64,000 nt of DNA from Rosenbergiella nectarea (GCF_900111105.1 NZ_FOGC01000011.1:1-64000), one strand, 5' to 3'. Counted from the first letter of the stretch, positions 35,372-47,567 are shown. Numbers and translations are program-made. The notes: a model not told the origin generated them from the sequence alone.

Positions 35372-36349
35372 TTACTGCGCGCTATAGAGAATGACGGCTG
35401 CGGTCGCCAGTAAATTCAATAACGTTAGCGGCAAACAAACTGTCCAACCAAAAGTCATCACCTGGTCATAACGTGGACGAGGCAGCGCCGCACGGATCAA
35501 GATAAACATCATCATAAAGAAAGCTGTTTTCAAGGCGAACCAGATAAACGGCGGTAACCAAGGTCCATGCCAGCCCCCAAAGAACAGGGTAACGATCAGC
35601 GCGGAAACGGTGGTGATGGCCACATACTCACCGACGAAGAATAAGCCAAACTTCATCCCGGCATATTCGATGTGGTAACCATCCGCGAGTTCTTGCTCGG
35701 CTTCCGGTTGGTCAAAAGGATGTCGGTGACAGACGGCAACGCCCGCGATACAGAATGTAACGAACCCGAAGAATTGCGGGATGATATTCCATAGATGCGC
35801 CTGACTGTTGACGATATCCGTCATGTTGAACGATCCGGCTTGTGCCACAACGCCCATCAAGGATAACCCGAGAAACACTTCGTAACTGAGTGTCTGGGCT
35901 GACGCCCGCATCGCGCCCAATAACGAGTATTTGTTATTACTCGACCAGCCTGCAAACAGCACGGCGTAGACAGCCAAACCTGCCATCATCAAGAAAAACA
36001 GCAAACCGATGTTTAAATCCGTCACTTTCCAGGTTGGCGAGACGGGGACGATCACAAAGGCCAGCAGTAAGGAGACAAAGGCAATAACCGGTGCCATGGT
36101 GAAAATGGCACGGTCGGTAAAAGGAGGTACCCAGTCTTCCTTAAAGAACATCTTGATCATATCTGCCGCGAGTTGTAATGATCCGCCCCAGCCCACACGG
36201 TTAGGCCCGTAACGGTTCTGGAACAGGCCCAACAGACGACGCTCAGCAAAACTCATGAATGCGCCACATGCCACGACCACCAGTAGAATCACCACCGATT
36301 TTACGACTTGCAGAATGACATCTATCACCTCAGGTGTGAACCAGCTCAT
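35372..36349 (-). CDS. nuoH: NADH-quinone oxidoreductase subunit H
   Basis: 325 residues, as in E. coli. Membrane subunit that forms the quinone-binding chamber with NuoB and NuoD. Conserved loops are [20 protein letters not shown] (about 35-54), the acidic [22 protein letters not shown] (about 210-231) and [13 protein letters not shown] near the C-terminus. It overlaps the nuoG stop by 4 bp. Confidence 0.99.
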   Translation of the reverse strand: MSWFTPEVIDVILQVVKSVVILLVVVACGAFMSFAERRLLGLFQNRYGPNRVGWGGSLQLAADMIKMFFKEDWVPPFTDRAIFTMAPVIAFVSLLLAFVIVPVSPTWKVTDLNIGLLFFLMMAGLAVYAVLFAGWSSNNKYSLLGAMRASAQTLSYEVFLGLSLMGVVAQAGSFNMTDIVNSQAHLWNIIPQFFGFVTFCIAGVAVCHRHPFDQPEAEQELADGYHIEYAGMKFGLFFVGEYVAITTVSALIVTLFFGGWHGPWLPPFIWFALKTAFFMMMFILIRAALPRPRYDQVMTFGWTVCLPLTLLNLLATAAVILYSAQ

Positions 36350-39078
36350 GCTTGTGCCTCCTGCAACATCTCCACCTCTGCCCCACTCAAGTAAGGGGGG
36401 ATACCTGGCATACCAACGGGAAGTCCCACCAAGCCTTGCGTTAAGGTTTCAGAGAGACGTAACGGTAATGTCATCCCCACCCCTAGCGCATGCAAATTGA
36501 CGGATTGACCCGCTTGAAGTCCTAACTTTTGTGCATCTTCAGGGTGTAACACCACTTCCGCAGGGGCGGTACGCTGTGCAAAGACGTCGGAGCGTTGAGA
36601 GAGTTCTTCACTGCCAAACAGACGCCATAACGGCACGACACGCCATTGTGCTTGTGGATGATACGCCGCCGGGATAGCGGTAAACCACTCTCCACCACCG
36701 CCTTGCCCATCGAATAAACGCACACCTGGATCACCGTGGCGTAGGTGCCCACCCACTTCGTCTTGGAACTTATTCCATGCTTGCGGCGAGTTCCAACCTG
36801 GCGACCAGGCGAACGGGATTTGTGAACGTGGTGCTTGTGGCTGGTTGTTACCTTCCATTGAGAAGGCGAACATGGTGTCCTTATCTTGCGGCTGACGCGG
36901 TTCATGCACGCTAATGTTAGCGCGCATCGCCGTACGTCCGCTCGAACGATGCGGTGAACGTGCCAGTTTCTGACCACGAATACGGAATGACGCATCGGGG
37001 GCAGCCTCTTTGATGGCATTGAGGAAAGGTTTTTCCGCAATCACGGCATCAATAACATGGTCGAGCTGTGACCAATCGGTTTCCCGACGATTGACGGCGC
37101 GCTCTAACGCATGAAGCCAGCGCCAGCTCTCAAGCTGGGTCACCGTAGTGTCATAATAGGCCGGGTCATACACTTGGAAGAAACGTTGCGCACGACCCTC
37201 TTGGTTAATCAAGGTGCCATCCGCTTCAGCGAAACTGGCCGCAGATAAAATAACGGAAGCTTGCGCCAAGGTTGGCGTTGCTTGGTGGTCAAGCACCACG
37301 ACCTGTTCAGCGCGCGTGAGTGCGGCATCCACAACGTTAGCAGGGAGGTGACGGTAGAGATCATTCTCCATCACGACCACCGCATCGGCCTCACCCTCGG
37401 CAAGCAGATCCAACACCGATTCCAGCGGTTTACCGCCCAGTAATCCAAGCCCGATACTGTTAGCTTGCGGGGCCAGTAGCGTAATACCGACATCGCTACC
37501 TTGTGCCTTTAGTGCTAGAGCAACGTTCGCGGCGGCATGTAGGAGGTCATCACTCCCGGCATGAGTCCCCGCAATGATCAGCGGTTTTTTAGCGCCACTT
37601 AAGGCTTGGACGATCACATCAACCTTGCCGGTCAAGCGGGTATCAAAATCACTCACTGCGGGCGCCGAACCATCTATCGCATGAGCGATCGCAAAGCCCA
37701 GTCTGGCTTGATCTTCTACCGCTGCACAGTAATTCCATGCCGCAATGTCATCAAGGCGAGTCGGCTGTGCCGTGGTCATAAAGAGGGGATGTTTTGCGTG
37801 CTGTCCGATATTAAGAATCGCCGCGATCTGCCAATCGGCCACTTTTTGCGCGGCGGCTAATTCGCGAGCCTTACCCTTGACCGCTTGGCGCACAGAAAGT
37901 GCGACACGGGCCCCGACCTGCGTCAAGTCTTCACCTAATACCAACACCGCATCGTAGTGTTCAATTTCACGCAATGATGGTGTATAGAGGCCACGGTTTT
38001 GCAGAATATCAACGATTAACTCCACCCGACGCTGCTCAGCAGCAGTCATGCCAGTAGAGAAATTGTCCGCACCCACCAATTGTTGTAAGGCGAAATTACT
38101 TTCTACGCTGGCGCGGCCAGAACCGATGCCGACCACGCGTTTCGCCTGGCGGAGCAGATCCGCGCTCGCGGTGATCGCTTGATCAGCGTTCATCGTTACC
38201 CAGTTATCGCCGTGGCGTAACTGCGGGTGACGAGGACGATCTTCACGATTGACATAGCCATAGCCAAAGCGGCCACGGTCACAGAGGAAGTAGTGGTTCA
38301 CGCTACCATTAAAGCGGTTTTCAATACGACGCAGTTCGCCATAACGCTCACCGGGGCTAGTATTACAACCGATGCTGCATTGATGACAGATGCTTGGTGC
38401 ATACTGCATATCCCATTTACGGTTATAACGTTCAGAGTGCGTTTTATCGGTGAATACGCCAGTCGGACAGACTTCGACGAGGTTGCCTGAGAATTCACTC
38501 TCTAAAGTGCCGGATTCAGTACGACCAAAGTAGACATTATCGTGGGCACCGTAAACGCCAAGATCGGTGCCGCCTGCATAATCTTTGTAGTACCGCACAC
38601 AGCGATAACACGCAATACAGCGGTTCATCTCATGAGAGATAAACGGCCCTAAATCTTGGTTTTGATGGGTACGTTTGGTGAAACGATAGCGACGGAAGTT
38701 ATGACCGGTCATTACGGTCATATCTTGAAGATGACAGTTCCCACCTTCTTCACATACCGGGCAGTCATGCGGGTGGTTGGTCATCAACCACTCCACCACG
38801 CTTTCTCGAAATTCACGCGCTTCAGCATCATCAATCGAGATAAAGGTGCCGTCGGCAGCGGGTGTCATACATGACATCACAAGACGTCCACGAGTATCTT
38901 CCGCATTTTGATACTGCTTTACCGCGCATTGACGACACGCACCGACGCTACCCAGTGCTGGGTGCCAGCAAAAATAGGGAATATCAAGGCCCATGGAGAG
39001 ACAAGCTTGAAGCAAGTTCTCTGCACCATCTACCTGATATTCTTTTCCGTCTACATGAATTGTAGCCATAGTCAACAT
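36346..39078 (-). CDS. nuoG: NADH-quinone oxidoreductase subunit G
   Basis: 910 residues from ATG 39078; a TTG at 39084 and an ATG at 39069 (MATIHVDG) are other possible starts. The largest peripheral subunit. Iron-sulfur sites: 2Fe-2S N1b ([15 protein letters not shown]), 4Fe-4S N5 with His ligand ([18 protein letters not shown]), N4 ([13 protein letters not shown] ... VCPTGVF) and the off-pathway N7 (CHQCSIGC), which is present as in E. coli. The rest is molybdopterin-oxidoreductase-like without cofactor. Confidence 0.98.
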   Translation of the reverse strand: MLTMATIHVDGKEYQVDGAENLLQACLSMGLDIPYFCWHPALGSVGACRQCAVKQYQNAEDTRGRLVMSCMTPAADGTFISIDDAEAREFRESVVEWLMTNHPHDCPVCEEGGNCHLQDMTVMTGHNFRRYRFTKRTHQNQDLGPFISHEMNRCIACYRCVRYYKDYAGGTDLGVYGAHDNVYFGRTESGTLESEFSGNLVEVCPTGVFTDKTHSERYNRKWDMQYAPSICHQCSIGCNTSPGERYGELRRIENRFNGSVNHYFLCDRGRFGYGYVNREDRPRHPQLRHGDNWVTMNADQAITASADLLRQAKRVVGIGSGRASVESNFALQQLVGADNFSTGMTAAEQRRVELIVDILQNRGLYTPSLREIEHYDAVLVLGEDLTQVGARVALSVRQAVKGKARELAAAQKVADWQIAAILNIGQHAKHPLFMTTAQPTRLDDIAAWNYCAAVEDQARLGFAIAHAIDGSAPAVSDFDTRLTGKVDVIVQALSGAKKPLIIAGTHAGSDDLLHAAANVALALKAQGSDVGITLLAPQANSIGLGLLGGKPLESVLDLLAEGEADAVVVMENDLYRHLPANVVDAALTRAEQVVVLDHQATPTLAQASVILSAASFAEADGTLINQEGRAQRFFQVYDPAYYDTTVTQLESWRWLHALERAVNRRETDWSQLDHVIDAVIAEKPFLNAIKEAAPDASFRIRGQKLARSPHRSSGRTAMRANISVHEPRQPQDKDTMFAFSMEGNNQPQAPRSQIPFAWSPGWNSPQAWNKFQDEVGGHLRHGDPGVRLFDGQGGGGEWFTAIPAAYHPQAQWRVVPLWRLFGSEELSQRSDVFAQRTAPAEVVLHPEDAQKLGLQAGQSVNLHALGVGMTLPLRLSETLTQGLVGLPVGMPGIPPYLSGAEVEMLQEAQA

Positions 39079-39161
39079 GCTCAAGTAAGGCTCGGTTTGA
39101 CGCGAGCGTTAAACATTAATACTTATTTTTGTGTGATCGCTGGCCCTAACGGGTTAGCGTT

Positions 39162-40508
39162 CTACCAACGGCTTTTTAATAAGTTCGGTTGAATCCCGCT
39201 GATACTGCGTGTATTGCCAAAAACTTGCGGAGCAATGCCCGCTTCGAACTCTTCCCGGAAGTATTTAATCGCACTCTGTAACGGTTCAACCGCTCCTGGT
39301 GCGTGGGCACAGAAGGTTTTTCCCGGGCCTAGCTGACGACACAGTTGCTCGAGGGTTTCAATATCACCAGGCTGACCTTTACGCTGTTCTAACGCGCGCA
39401 AAATTTTGACGCTCCACGGTAAACCGTCACGGCAAGGGGTACACCATCCACAGGATTCACGGGCGAAAAACTCTTCCAAGTTACGTACCAAGGAAACCAT
39501 GTTGATTTCATGGTCAACCGCCATGGCCAAGGCAGTACCTAAACGGCTGCCCGCTTTACCAATACTGGCAAATTCCATGGGTAGGTCTAAGTGGGACTCT
39601 GTTAAGAAGTCAGTCCCCGCCCCGCCAGGTTGCCACGCCTTGAAGCGCAAGCCATCACGCATTCCGCCTGCATAATCCTCTAAGATTTCCCGAGCAGTGA
39701 TCCCAAAAGGCAGTTCCCACAGCCCAGGGGTCTTGACTCGCCCGGAGAAGCCCATCATTTTGGTGCCTGCATCTTCACTTTTCGAAAGACCTTTGTACCA
39801 CTCAACACCGTTCGCTAAGATGGCAGGAACATTCGACAGCGTTTCAACGTTGTTTACACAAGTCGGTTTCCCCCAGACGCCTGCGCTGGCAGGGAATGGC
39901 GGCTTAGACCGTGGATTGGCGCGACGCCCTTCCAAAGAGTTAATTAGGGCAGTTTCTTCCCCACAGATGTAGCGTCCTGCACCGGTATGTACAAAGAGTT
40001 CAAAATTGAAGCCAGTGCCAAGAATGTTCTCGCCCAACAGACCCGCTTGCTTGGCTTCTTCGATTGCGCGACGCAGATTTTCGGCTGCCTCAACGTATTC
40101 ACCCCGTAAGAAGATATAGCCGCGATAAGCCTTTAGCGCGAAGGCGCTGATGAGCATCCCTTCCACCAATTGGTGGGGCATTTGCTCCATCAATAGACGG
40201 TCTTTGTAGGTGCCCGGCTCCATTTCATCCGCATTGCACAGCAGATAGCGAATGTTCATCGACTCATCTTTCGGCATCAGGCTCCATTTCAATCCCGTGG
40301 AGAAGCCTGCACCGCCACGTCCTTTCAGGCCTGACTCTTTTACCTGCGCCACGATATCATCGGGAGACATCCCGCCTAGCGCTTTACGCGCCCCGGCGTA
40401 GCCGTTTTTAGCACAGTACTCATCGAACCAGACCGGTTGTTTATCGTCACGAAGACGCCAGGTCAGAGGATGGGTTTCCGCGGTACGGATAATGGTTTTG
40501 ATGCTCAT
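39162..40508 (-). CDS. nuoF: NADH-quinone oxidoreductase subunit F
   Basis: 448 residues (E. coli 445). NADH entry point with FMN and cluster N3. Glycine-rich nucleotide site [19 protein letters not shown] (about 63-81), FMN-site Glu region [17 protein letters not shown], and the N3 ligands [12 protein letters not shown] with the last Cys in KTFCAHAPG. It overlaps nuoE by 4 bp. Confidence 0.99.
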   Translation of the reverse strand: MSIKTIIRTAETHPLTWRLRDDKQPVWFDEYCAKNGYAGARKALGGMSPDDIVAQVKESGLKGRGGAGFSTGLKWSLMPKDESMNIRYLLCNADEMEPGTYKDRLLMEQMPHQLVEGMLISAFALKAYRGYIFLRGEYVEAAENLRRAIEEAKQAGLLGENILGTGFNFELFVHTGAGRYICGEETALINSLEGRRANPRSKPPFPASAGVWGKPTCVNNVETLSNVPAILANGVEWYKGLSKSEDAGTKMMGFSGRVKTPGLWELPFGITAREILEDYAGGMRDGLRFKAWQPGGAGTDFLTESHLDLPMEFASIGKAGSRLGTALAMAVDHEINMVSLVRNLEEFFARESCGWCTPCRDGLPWSVKILRALEQRKGQPGDIETLEQLCRQLGPGKTFCAHAPGAVEPLQSAIKYFREEFEAGIAPQVFGNTRSISGIQPNLLKSRW

Positions 40509-41020
40509 GAGTATTGCTCCAGCAGCGAGGCGATGGACTCGGGTGTCAGATGCACATGAGTGTGTTCGCCAACCATCATCGTCGGCCCCTTATCACAATT
40601 GCCTAAGCAGCATGTCGGTAACAAAGTGAAGCGACCATCTGCTGTCGTTTGTCCAGGTTTGATCTGTAGAGTTTCCTCTAACGCCGCTTGAATTCCTTGA
40701 TAACCGGTAATGTGACACACCACGCTATCGCAATAACGAATGACGTGACGACCAACCGGTTGACGGTAGATTTGACTATAAAAAGTCGCCACCCCTTCTA
40801 CATCACTGGCCGGGATACCCAATACCTCGGCAATGGCATCGATAGCACCATCAGGGACCCAGCCCCGTTGTTTTTGAACAATTTTCAGCGCTTCAATCGA
40901 GGCAGCTCGCGGGTCTTCGTAATGGTGCTTCTCATGCTCAATCGCCTGCTGTTCGACATCACTCAGCGTAAAGTCGGCTTGAGTGTCGATCGTTTTAATG
41001 GAAATGGTTTGATCGTGCAT
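40505..41020 (-). CDS. nuoE: NADH-quinone oxidoreductase subunit E
   Basis: 171 residues (E. coli 166). Thioredoxin-fold 2Fe-2S subunit carrying N1a. Ligands are CDSVVCH (about 97-103) and [10 protein letters not shown] (about 138-147). It pairs with NuoF. Two base pairs separate it from nuoC. Confidence 0.98.
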   Translation of the reverse strand: MHDQTISIKTIDTQADFTLSDVEQQAIEHEKHHYEDPRAASIEALKIVQKQRGWVPDGAIDAIAEVLGIPASDVEGVATFYSQIYRQPVGRHVIRYCDSVVCHITGYQGIQAALEETLQIKPGQTTADGRFTLLPTCCLGNCDKGPTMMVGEHTHVHLTPESIASLLEQYS

Positions 41021-41022
41021 AA

Positions 41023-42822
41023 TTAGCGGTCCACATCTGACATAACAAAATCAATACTGCCTAGATAGACGATAAGGTCTGATACCAAACTGCCATTGAT
41101 CACTGAAGGGATCTGCTGCAGATGTGGAAAACTAGGAGTACGAACCCGGGTGCGATAACTCATGGTCGAGCCATCACTGGTTAAGTAATAACTGTTGATA
41201 CCTTTCGTCGCTTCAATCATCTGGAATGATTCATTCGCAGGCATCACCGGCCCCCAAGAGACTTGCAAGAAGTGCGTAATCAAGGTTTCGATATGCTGTA
41301 ATGTGCGCTCTTTCGGTGGCGGCGTAGTCAGTGGATGGTCAGCTTTAAAAGGCCCCTCTGGCATATTCTTCAAGCACTGCTCCAGAATACGCAGCGATTG
41401 CCACATCTCCTGCATTTTCAACTGTACACGGCTGTAGGCATCACTGATACCATCCCCCACCGGGATTTCGAAATCGAAGTTTTCATACCCAGAGTAGGGA
41501 CGCCATTTACGCACATCGAAGTCCAGCCCCGTTGCACGAAGGCCTGCACCGGTGGTGCCCCAACGTAATGCTTCTTCTTGGTTGTACGCGGCAACCCCTT
41601 TCGAACGGCCAATTAAGACGGAGTTGCGCAGCGCTGCTTTGTCATATTCTTTGAGGCGCTTAGGCATCCAATCTAAGAATTCACGCAGCAGACGCTCCCA
41701 GCCTTTCGGTAAATCGTGGGCCACACCGCCAATGCGGAACCAAGCTGGGTGCATCCTAAACCCGGTAATCGCTTCCACTACATCGTAAATTTTCTGACGG
41801 TCAGTAAAGGCAAAAAATACCGGTGTCATCGCACCGACGTCTTGGATAAAGGTAGAGATATAGAGCAAGTGACTATTGATACGGAAAAGTTCAGAAAGCA
41901 TTACGCGGATGACGTCCACTTTCTCCGGCACAGTAATCCCAGCCAGTTTCTCGACCGCCAGAACGTAGGGCATCTCGTTAACACAACCGCCTAGGTACTC
42001 AATTCGATCGGTATAAGGAATGTAACTGTGCCATGATTGACGCTCGCCCATCTTCTCAGCACCACGATGGTGGTAGCCAATATCCGGTACACAATCAACG
42101 ATTTCTTCACCGTCGAGTTGCAGGATGATACGAAACGCACCGTGCGCGGAGGGATGGTTCGGTCCCAAATTAAGGAACATGAAGTCCTCATTGGCGGTTC
42201 CGCGTTTCATTCCCCATTTCTCAGGATCGAAGGTTAACGCTTCCATCTCCATATCCTCTTTTGCTTTCGTCAGCATAAAAGGATCGAATTCTGTGGCACG
42301 CGCCGGATAATCTTTACGTAATGGGTGACCGGTCCACGTATCAGGCATCATGATACGCGTTAAATGAGGATGACCCTCGAAGGTAATACCGAACATTTCC
42401 CAGGTTTCACGCTCGTACCAATTGGCGTTCGGGAAAATTTTGGTCAAGGTCGGTAAGGTGAGATCACGCTCGAGCAGCGCGACTTTCAGCATGATATCGC
42501 GGTTACGATCAATCGAAATAAAGTGATAGAACACTGAAAAGTCTGCTTCAGGTAGCCCTTGGCGATGTGTTCTTAACCGCTCATCAACGCCATGCAGATC
42601 ATAAAGCATGACATAAGGTTTCGGCAGTTGACGTAGGAAACTGATAATTTCGAGCAGTTGCTCACGGCGTACCCAGACCACAGGGATCCCAGTTCGCGTG
42701 GGTTGGACCGTAAAAGCGTCAGGTCCAAAACGATTACGCAGCTCACCCACCACCGGATCATCAAGGTGATCCTGTGTCTGCCAAGCAGCGAGGTTTTGCT
42801 GTTGCGTGTTGATATCTGTCAT
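41023..42822 (-). CDS. nuoC: NADH-quinone oxidoreductase fused subunit C/D
   Basis: 599 residues, the C-D fusion typical of Enterobacteria. The NuoC part ends near the [11 protein letters not shown] linker (about residues 172-185). The NuoD part contains [24 protein letters not shown] with the quinone-site His, [33 protein letters not shown] (quinone-site Tyr in the family), and the C-terminal [12 protein letters not shown]. It forms the quinone reduction site with NuoB and NuoH. Confidence 0.98.
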   Translation of the reverse strand: MTDINTQQQNLAAWQTQDHLDDPVVGELRNRFGPDAFTVQPTRTGIPVVWVRREQLLEIISFLRQLPKPYVMLYDLHGVDERLRTHRQGLPEADFSVFYHFISIDRNRDIMLKVALLERDLTLPTLTKIFPNANWYERETWEMFGITFEGHPHLTRIMMPDTWTGHPLRKDYPARATEFDPFMLTKAKEDMEMEALTFDPEKWGMKRGTANEDFMFLNLGPNHPSAHGAFRIILQLDGEEIVDCVPDIGYHHRGAEKMGERQSWHSYIPYTDRIEYLGGCVNEMPYVLAVEKLAGITVPEKVDVIRVMLSELFRINSHLLYISTFIQDVGAMTPVFFAFTDRQKIYDVVEAITGFRMHPAWFRIGGVAHDLPKGWERLLREFLDWMPKRLKEYDKAALRNSVLIGRSKGVAAYNQEEALRWGTTGAGLRATGLDFDVRKWRPYSGYENFDFEIPVGDGISDAYSRVQLKMQEMWQSLRILEQCLKNMPEGPFKADHPLTTPPPKERTLQHIETLITHFLQVSWGPVMPANESFQMIEATKGINSYYLTSDGSTMSYRTRVRTPSFPHLQQIPSVINGSLVSDLIVYLGSIDFVMSDVDR

Positions 42823-42924
42823 ACGTTGTTCACCATTCCGGCCAGTAGTGGCACGACAAAGAAGGCTGCCATTAGGCGTGAGAATTATTGTTATCGTTCC
42901 TGACGCCGCCTAATGGTTTTCGGG

Positions 42925-43605
42925 TCAAATTTCGTCTGGGGTGCGTAGTGTCATGACGGCGATACGCTCTCCGCGTTTACGCTCACGTTCCGATTGCATA
43001 TTGGCGCGATAAACACCTTGATCCCCTACTACCCATGAAAGTGGGCGACGCTCTTTGCCAATAGATTCTTGTAACAGCAATAAGGCTTGCATGTAGGCCT
43101 CAGGACGCGGAGGGCAACCTGGAATATAGACATCTACTGGAAGGAATTTATCTACACCTTGCACCACCGAATAGATATCGTACATGCCGCCTGAGTTGGC
43201 GCAGGCACCCATCGAAATCACCCATTTTGGCTCTAACATTTGGTCATAGAGACGTTGGATAACCGGTGCCATTTTGGTGAAAGGTGTGCCAGCGATAACC
43301 ATAAAGTCAGCTTGACGTGGCGATGCACGCATAACTTCCGCACCAAAACGGGCCACATCATGTACCGCAGTGAACGAGGTGGTCATTTCAACATAACAAC
43401 ATGAGAGGCCGAAATTGTAGGGCCAAAGGGAGTTTTTACGGCCCCAGTTCACCATATCGTGCAGCGCATGTTCCAATTTGCCCATGTAAACGCTTCTATG
43501 GACATGCTGTTCGAGAGGATCGCTAACAATTTCCTGTTTTTGTAAAGGATAGCGATCGTTCTCACCATTGTTATTGGGATCGACGCGGGTGAGTGTGTAA
43601 TCCAT
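42925..43605 (-). CDS. nuoB: NADH-quinone oxidoreductase subunit B
   Basis: 226 residues (E. coli 220). It carries the terminal 4Fe-4S cluster N2, which reduces quinone. The adjacent-cysteine ligand pair is in GLSCCYVEM (about 67-75), with further ligands in MGACANSGG and [10 protein letters not shown] hydrogenase-small-subunit fold. A 102-bp gap separates it from nuoC. Confidence 0.99.
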   Translation of the reverse strand: MDYTLTRVDPNNNGENDRYPLQKQEIVSDPLEQHVHRSVYMGKLEHALHDMVNWGRKNSLWPYNFGLSCCYVEMTTSFTAVHDVARFGAEVMRASPRQADFMVIAGTPFTKMAPVIQRLYDQMLEPKWVISMGACANSGGMYDIYSVVQGVDKFLPVDVYIPGCPPRPEAYMQALLLLQESIGKERRPLSWVVGDQGVYRANMQSERERKRGERIAVMTLRTPDEI

Positions 43606-43617
43606 CTTAATGCCTCT

Positions 43618-44061
43618 CTATAACTTTTGAGGAGAATTGCCGCGTCCGTTCTCTGATTTAACGACAATACGACGACGTGCTGGCGCCCAATCAAGCGCAC
43701 CCGTTCTGACGAGATAAACGAGTCCAGCTAACAAAATAAGGATAAAGATTGTTGCTTCAGCAAAGCCAATCCAACCACTTTCGCGGACGGAGGTGGCCCA
43801 GGCGTAGAGAAATAGTGCTTCTACGTCGAAAATGACGAAGAACATCGCGACAAGATAAAATTTTGCAGAGAGGCGAAGATGTGTAGAGCCGACAGGCTCG
43901 ATGCCTGATTCGAATGGGGTGTCTTTGTGTCGACCTTTAGCGCGTCCACCCAGTAACCAACCGCCGGTTAACATGAATGCACAGAGTCCGAAAGCGATGA
44001 CGACAAAAACGACAAAAGCCCAATGATGAGCGATTACTTCAGTAGTGGTTGACATACTCAT
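43618..44061 (-). CDS. nuoA: NADH-quinone oxidoreductase subunit A
   Basis: 147 residues, same as E. coli. Three membrane helices; the conserved loop [13 protein letters not shown] (about 45-57) with its cysteine position replaced by Ser, as in other enterics, and [15 protein letters not shown] (about 74-88). First gene of the operon; the promoter lies in the 478-bp gap to lrhA. Confidence 0.98.
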   Translation of the reverse strand: MSMSTTTEVIAHHWAFVVFVVIAFGLCAFMLTGGWLLGGRAKGRHKDTPFESGIEPVGSTHLRLSAKFYLVAMFFVIFDVEALFLYAWATSVRESGWIGFAEATIFILILLAGLVYLVRTGALDWAPARRRIVVKSENGRGNSPQKL

Positions 44062-44539
44062 GCTTACTCTTCAAGTGTGGATGACAGTTTGCAAAACTGC
44101 GCAAGGAGTGACCACAAAAGTTTACGGAAGGTGTAACACCTTTTAGTAATGTCTGTTAAATAAAAAATTAACAGTATTTTTATTGGTTTTTTTTACTCCT
44201 TTTCATAACCTTTTGTCAACCTAAGCGAATAAATATAAATATCTTTTAACAATTGACAAACATGAAATGTAAAGTCTTAACCTTGGATCTACGTCACAAA
44301 TTTTGATGAAATCTCAAACAAGTGTGGCAGGTTTATAGGAATTTTCACGCACAATAAGTAAGGTTTTTTTGATCTGACTCATAATTTCACTGATTTAAGG
44401 TCAAGGTGGCGGTCTGCTCCTCATTCATTCTGATGAGTAAACCGCCCCGTGAAGGTCGTAATGCTCGTGGGTAAACCCCCTCCACAGTGTTCACCTTTAT
44501 CGGCAAAAGAAGCGATTTACCGAGGTTATCCCTGCGTAT
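44062..44539. promoter_or_regulatory. nuo operon promoter region and lrhA 3' flank
   Basis: 478 bp without a gene. It contains an AT-rich stretch (44150-44270) with many T-tracts suited to nuo promoters, a palindrome AAGGTGTAACACCTT near 44127-44141, and an imperfect stem GGCGGT (44408-44413)/ACCGCC (44441-44446) enclosing CTCAT/ATGAG. In E. coli this gap carries several nuo promoters bound by ArcA, NarL, Fis and IHF; specific sites were not assigned here. Confidence 0.5.
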
Positions 44540-45478
44540 TCAGTCAACGGCTTCCGCCGGTTCACATGCATCGGTTTCAGCGACCGGTATTTCCACTAAA
44601 CGATGAATAGTATCGGGGGCTGGGGCCAAGACATTGAAGAGCGATTGGACGAATGCTTTCTCAGCCTTAGGTAGACGGCACAATAGATACTGAGTGTCTG
44701 GCAGCAGAGGTAAGCCTTCTGCAGTGCCTAATACACGTAGCTCTGGATTTAACATTTCGGCCGGTCTGACAGTTGCCCCTAAGCCGGACTTCACCGCGAC
44801 ATTAATGGCGGCTTTAGAATTCGCAACATACGCTAAGCGCCAAGGTACTTGATGTTCATCGAGTGCATTAACCGCAATCTCTCTAAATAACTCGCCTTCA
44901 TTCTGAATAACCAAAGGGATCGCTTCGCCTGGCGTGATAGCGAAATCGGCCGCACAAAACCAGAGTGTCGGAGACGTGCGTAAAATCTGCTGCTCGAAAC
45001 GCGCGTCGCCTTGCGTCGTTAAGGCAACATCGATTTCTTGCTGGTCAAGCAGTGACAGTATGGTTTCTGTTTTGTTAACGCGAACTTCAACTTCTAACGA
45101 AGGGTAAAGTGCAGTGATACGATTAAGCACAAAAGGTAATAAACTTTCCGACGTATCTTCAGTCGCCCCAACAATAAGCTTTTCCTGCTCATTGCTATAT
45201 TTCAACGACGCACAGGCTTCATCGTTAAAGCGGAGGATCTTCCTTGCGTAACCTAATAGTTGTATGCCATGTTCTGTCAGCAGTTTATTGCGGCCATGGC
45301 GGGCGAAAAGCTCACGGCCAACAATTTGCTCTAATCGCTGCATCTGCTGGCTCACGGCGGATTGTGTTCGGCACACCGCGGCGGCGGCGGCGGCAAAAGT
45401 ATTTAAATCGGCTACTGCAACAAAAGTACGCAGCAGATCAAGTTCGAGATTGATCGATATATTGTTATGGATTGTCAT
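44540..45478 (-). CDS. lrhA: LysR-type transcriptional regulator LrhA (HexA/PecT)
   Basis: 312 residues, as in E. coli LrhA. N-terminal winged helix-turn-helix (LDLLRTFVAVADLNTFAAAAAAVCRTQSAVSQQMQRLE, about 14-51) with the polyalanine run typical of LrhA, then a LysR effector domain. In E. coli it represses flhDC motility, fimbriae and the RpoS pathway; HexA and PecT homologues repress exoenzymes in plant pathogens. The DNA-binding part is almost invariant, while the effector domain and C-terminal tail (PVAETDACEPAEAVD) are divergent. The nuo operon follows downstream, as in E. coli. Confidence 0.95.
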   Translation of the reverse strand: MTIHNNISINLELDLLRTFVAVADLNTFAAAAAAVCRTQSAVSQQMQRLEQIVGRELFARHGRNKLLTEHGIQLLGYARKILRFNDEACASLKYSNEQEKLIVGATEDTSESLLPFVLNRITALYPSLEVEVRVNKTETILSLLDQQEIDVALTTQGDARFEQQILRTSPTLWFCAADFAITPGEAIPLVIQNEGELFREIAVNALDEHQVPWRLAYVANSKAAINVAVKSGLGATVRPAEMLNPELRVLGTAEGLPLLPDTQYLLCRLPKAEKAFVQSLFNVLAPAPDTIHRLVEIPVAETDACEPAEAVD

Positions 45479-46291
45479 AATTATTCACTTTTAATTTTAT
45501 TTTAATACTTACTGGTGTTGTTTATTGCTAGTCAAGACAGACTGCATTTTAAAATGACTCAATAACTTAAACCTAAATGCTATCCAACAGCCATAGGCTA
45601 TCCACGCTGCGTGCTGAGTCGCACTAATTTACTCATCGTTATCGGCCATTAGGAATAGTAAATTGTCTATAGTAGACAAAAAAATTCAGTTAACTCCCCT
45701 TCTACGATAAGTTTTAATTTGTTAATTAGACTTAATCATTTCTAGCCATAAATTGGAATTATTTTTCGATAAAACTGAACATTCTTTGACTTAGTTCATA
45801 TTATCCAGCCCCAAGCCCTTGTTCTTTCCACTAATAGCTAGAGTTATAAGAAATCATCTTATGATTAACTTTTTCACCATAAATTATTAGTAACTAATAA
45901 ATCAAAAACCTTTAAGACAAATTAATAATTAACCCTATAAATCCTAGCTAATTCTTTCGATTAATCGATTGAAATATTATTAATTATAATTCAAATAATT
46001 CTTATAAAAATTTACTCGCTATTTACGCTACTTTAAAAAACATTCCACAGATGTCGGATTAGACAATTATTTATACAATAGCTCTCGATGGAGTCCTCCC
46101 ATTGACCGCCCCACTATAGCAATACATTATCTTGCCACATTGGATATTTTAGAATAAATCACTAAAGCATTAGATTTCCCTTCTGTAATCGACGTTGAGT
46201 ACCTCGAGGCTCTTCATTAAACTGTCTGACCGGAGTACATTTACAAAAAATAGTAGTGTCATTTCCTATTCCTAAAGCCGAGATGAAGCGC
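45479..46291. promoter_or_regulatory. Long AT-rich lrhA-alaA intergenic region
   Basis: About 810 bp between divergent genes with no credible ORF. It is strongly AT-rich (especially 45700-46060) with many A/T tracts, which would favour H-NS binding and curvature. The lrhA and alaA promoters must lie here. No tRNA, clear small RNA or terminator could be recognised. Confidence 0.5.
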
Positions 46292-47509
46292 ATGAGTATA
46301 AAAATAGAAAAATCCGCCAAATTAGAGAATGTTTGTTACGATATTCGTGGTCCTGTATTAAAAGAAGCAAAGCGGCTTGAAGAAGAAGGTAATAAAGTAC
46401 TAAAGTTAAACATTGGCAACCCTGCCCCTTTTGGTTTTGAGGCACCCGATGAAATTTTAGTCGATGTCATCAAACACCTTCCAACCTCACAAGGGTATTC
46501 TGACTCAAAAGGCCTTTATTCTGCACGTAAAGCCATCATGCAACACTATCAAGCATTAGGAATGCGTGATATTACCGTTGAAGATATCTATATCGGTAAT
46601 GGCGTTTCAGAGCTGATCGTGCAGTCTATGCAGGCGCTGTTGAATACCGGCGATGAAATGCTCGTTCCCGCGCCAGACTACCCGCTGTGGACGGCTGCCG
46701 TCTCGCTATCCAGTGGTAAGGCAGTGCACTATCTTTGTGATGAGAGCAGTGATTGGTTCCCCGACCTTGACGATATCCGCGCAAAAATCACCCCACGTAC
46801 TCGCGGTATTGTCATTATTAATCCGAACAACCCGACCGGGGCGGTGTACAGTAAAGAACTGCTGATTGAGGTAGTAAAGATTGCGCGCGAACATAACCTC
46901 ATTATTTTCGCTGACGAAATCTACGATAAGATTCTTTATGATGCCGCTCAGCACCACTCGATCGCCGCTTTAGCGCCAGATCTCCTCACCTTTACATTTA
47001 ATGGTCTTTCTAAAACTTACCGTGTGGCCGGTTTTCGCCAAGGGTGGATGGTATTAAATGGACCCAAAAAACATGCTAAAGGCTATATAGAAGGCCTGGA
47101 AATGCTGGCATCAATGCGCCTCTGTGCAAATGTCCCGGCACAGCATGCCATTCAAACAGCCTTAGGGGGTTATCAGAGTATCAGTGAATTTATCGTTCCT
47201 GATGGTCGCCTCTACCAACAGCGCGAACGCGCTTGGGAACTGATTAACCAAATCCCTGGGGTCAGCTGCGTGAAACCGCAGGGTGCGTTATATATGTTCC
47301 CAAAAATTGATATCAAAAAATTCAATATTTACGATGACCAAAAAATGGTTCTCGATTTCCTATTACAGGAGAAAGTGTTGCTGGTGCAAGGGTCCGCCTT
47401 TAACTGGCCGTGGCCTGACCATGTACGTATCGTGACCTTACCCAGGGTAGACGATTTAGAGATGGCGATTAATAAATTTGGTCGCTTTCTCAGTCACTAC
47501 CGTCAATAA
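46292..47509 (+). CDS. alaA: Glutamate-pyruvate aminotransferase AlaA
   Basis: 405 residues from ATG 46292, giving the family length and the N-terminus MSIKIEKSAKLENVCYDIRGPV; an upstream in-frame ATG (46256) would add 12 unmatched residues. Class I PLP enzyme making alanine from pyruvate and glutamate. Motifs: NIGNPAPFGF, YIGNGVSELI, PNNPTGAVYS (about 176-185), FADEIYDKILYD and the PLP lysine in FNGLSKTYRVAGFRQGWM (about 237-254). A terminator follows at 47522-47544. Confidence 0.97.
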   Translation: MSIKIEKSAKLENVCYDIRGPVLKEAKRLEEEGNKVLKLNIGNPAPFGFEAPDEILVDVIKHLPTSQGYSDSKGLYSARKAIMQHYQALGMRDITVEDIYIGNGVSELIVQSMQALLNTGDEMLVPAPDYPLWTAAVSLSSGKAVHYLCDESSDWFPDLDDIRAKITPRTRGIVIINPNNPTGAVYSKELLIEVVKIAREHNLIIFADEIYDKILYDAAQHHSIAALAPDLLTFTFNGLSKTYRVAGFRQGWMVLNGPKKHAKGYIEGLEMLASMRLCANVPAQHAIQTALGGYQSISEFIVPDGRLYQQRERAWELINQIPGVSCVKPQGALYMFPKIDIKKFNIYDDQKMVLDFLLQEKVLLVQGSAFNWPWPDHVRIVTLPRVDDLEMAINKFGRFLSHYRQ

Positions 47510-47521
47510 TCAGTGTTCACT

Positions 47522-47544
47522 AAGACGCCGTAAGGCGTCTTTTT
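47522..47544 (+). terminator. alaA terminator
   Basis: AAGACGCC, loop GTAA, GGCGTCTTTTTA; 12 bp after the alaA stop. Strong intrinsic terminator. Confidence 0.85.
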
Positions 47545-47567
47545 ATTCGGCTTGAAAAGAGGATAGC

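Noticed and set aside
36522-37040. A 172-codon minus-strand frame within nuoG
   Set aside because: It is an overlapping shadow of the nuoG coding sequence with no ribosome site or recognisable domain.
45364-45390. GGC/GCC triplet run inside lrhA as an unstable microsatellite
   Set aside because: It encodes the polyalanine stretch that, from memory, is also present in E. coli LrhA; conserved coding sequence is the simpler explanation.
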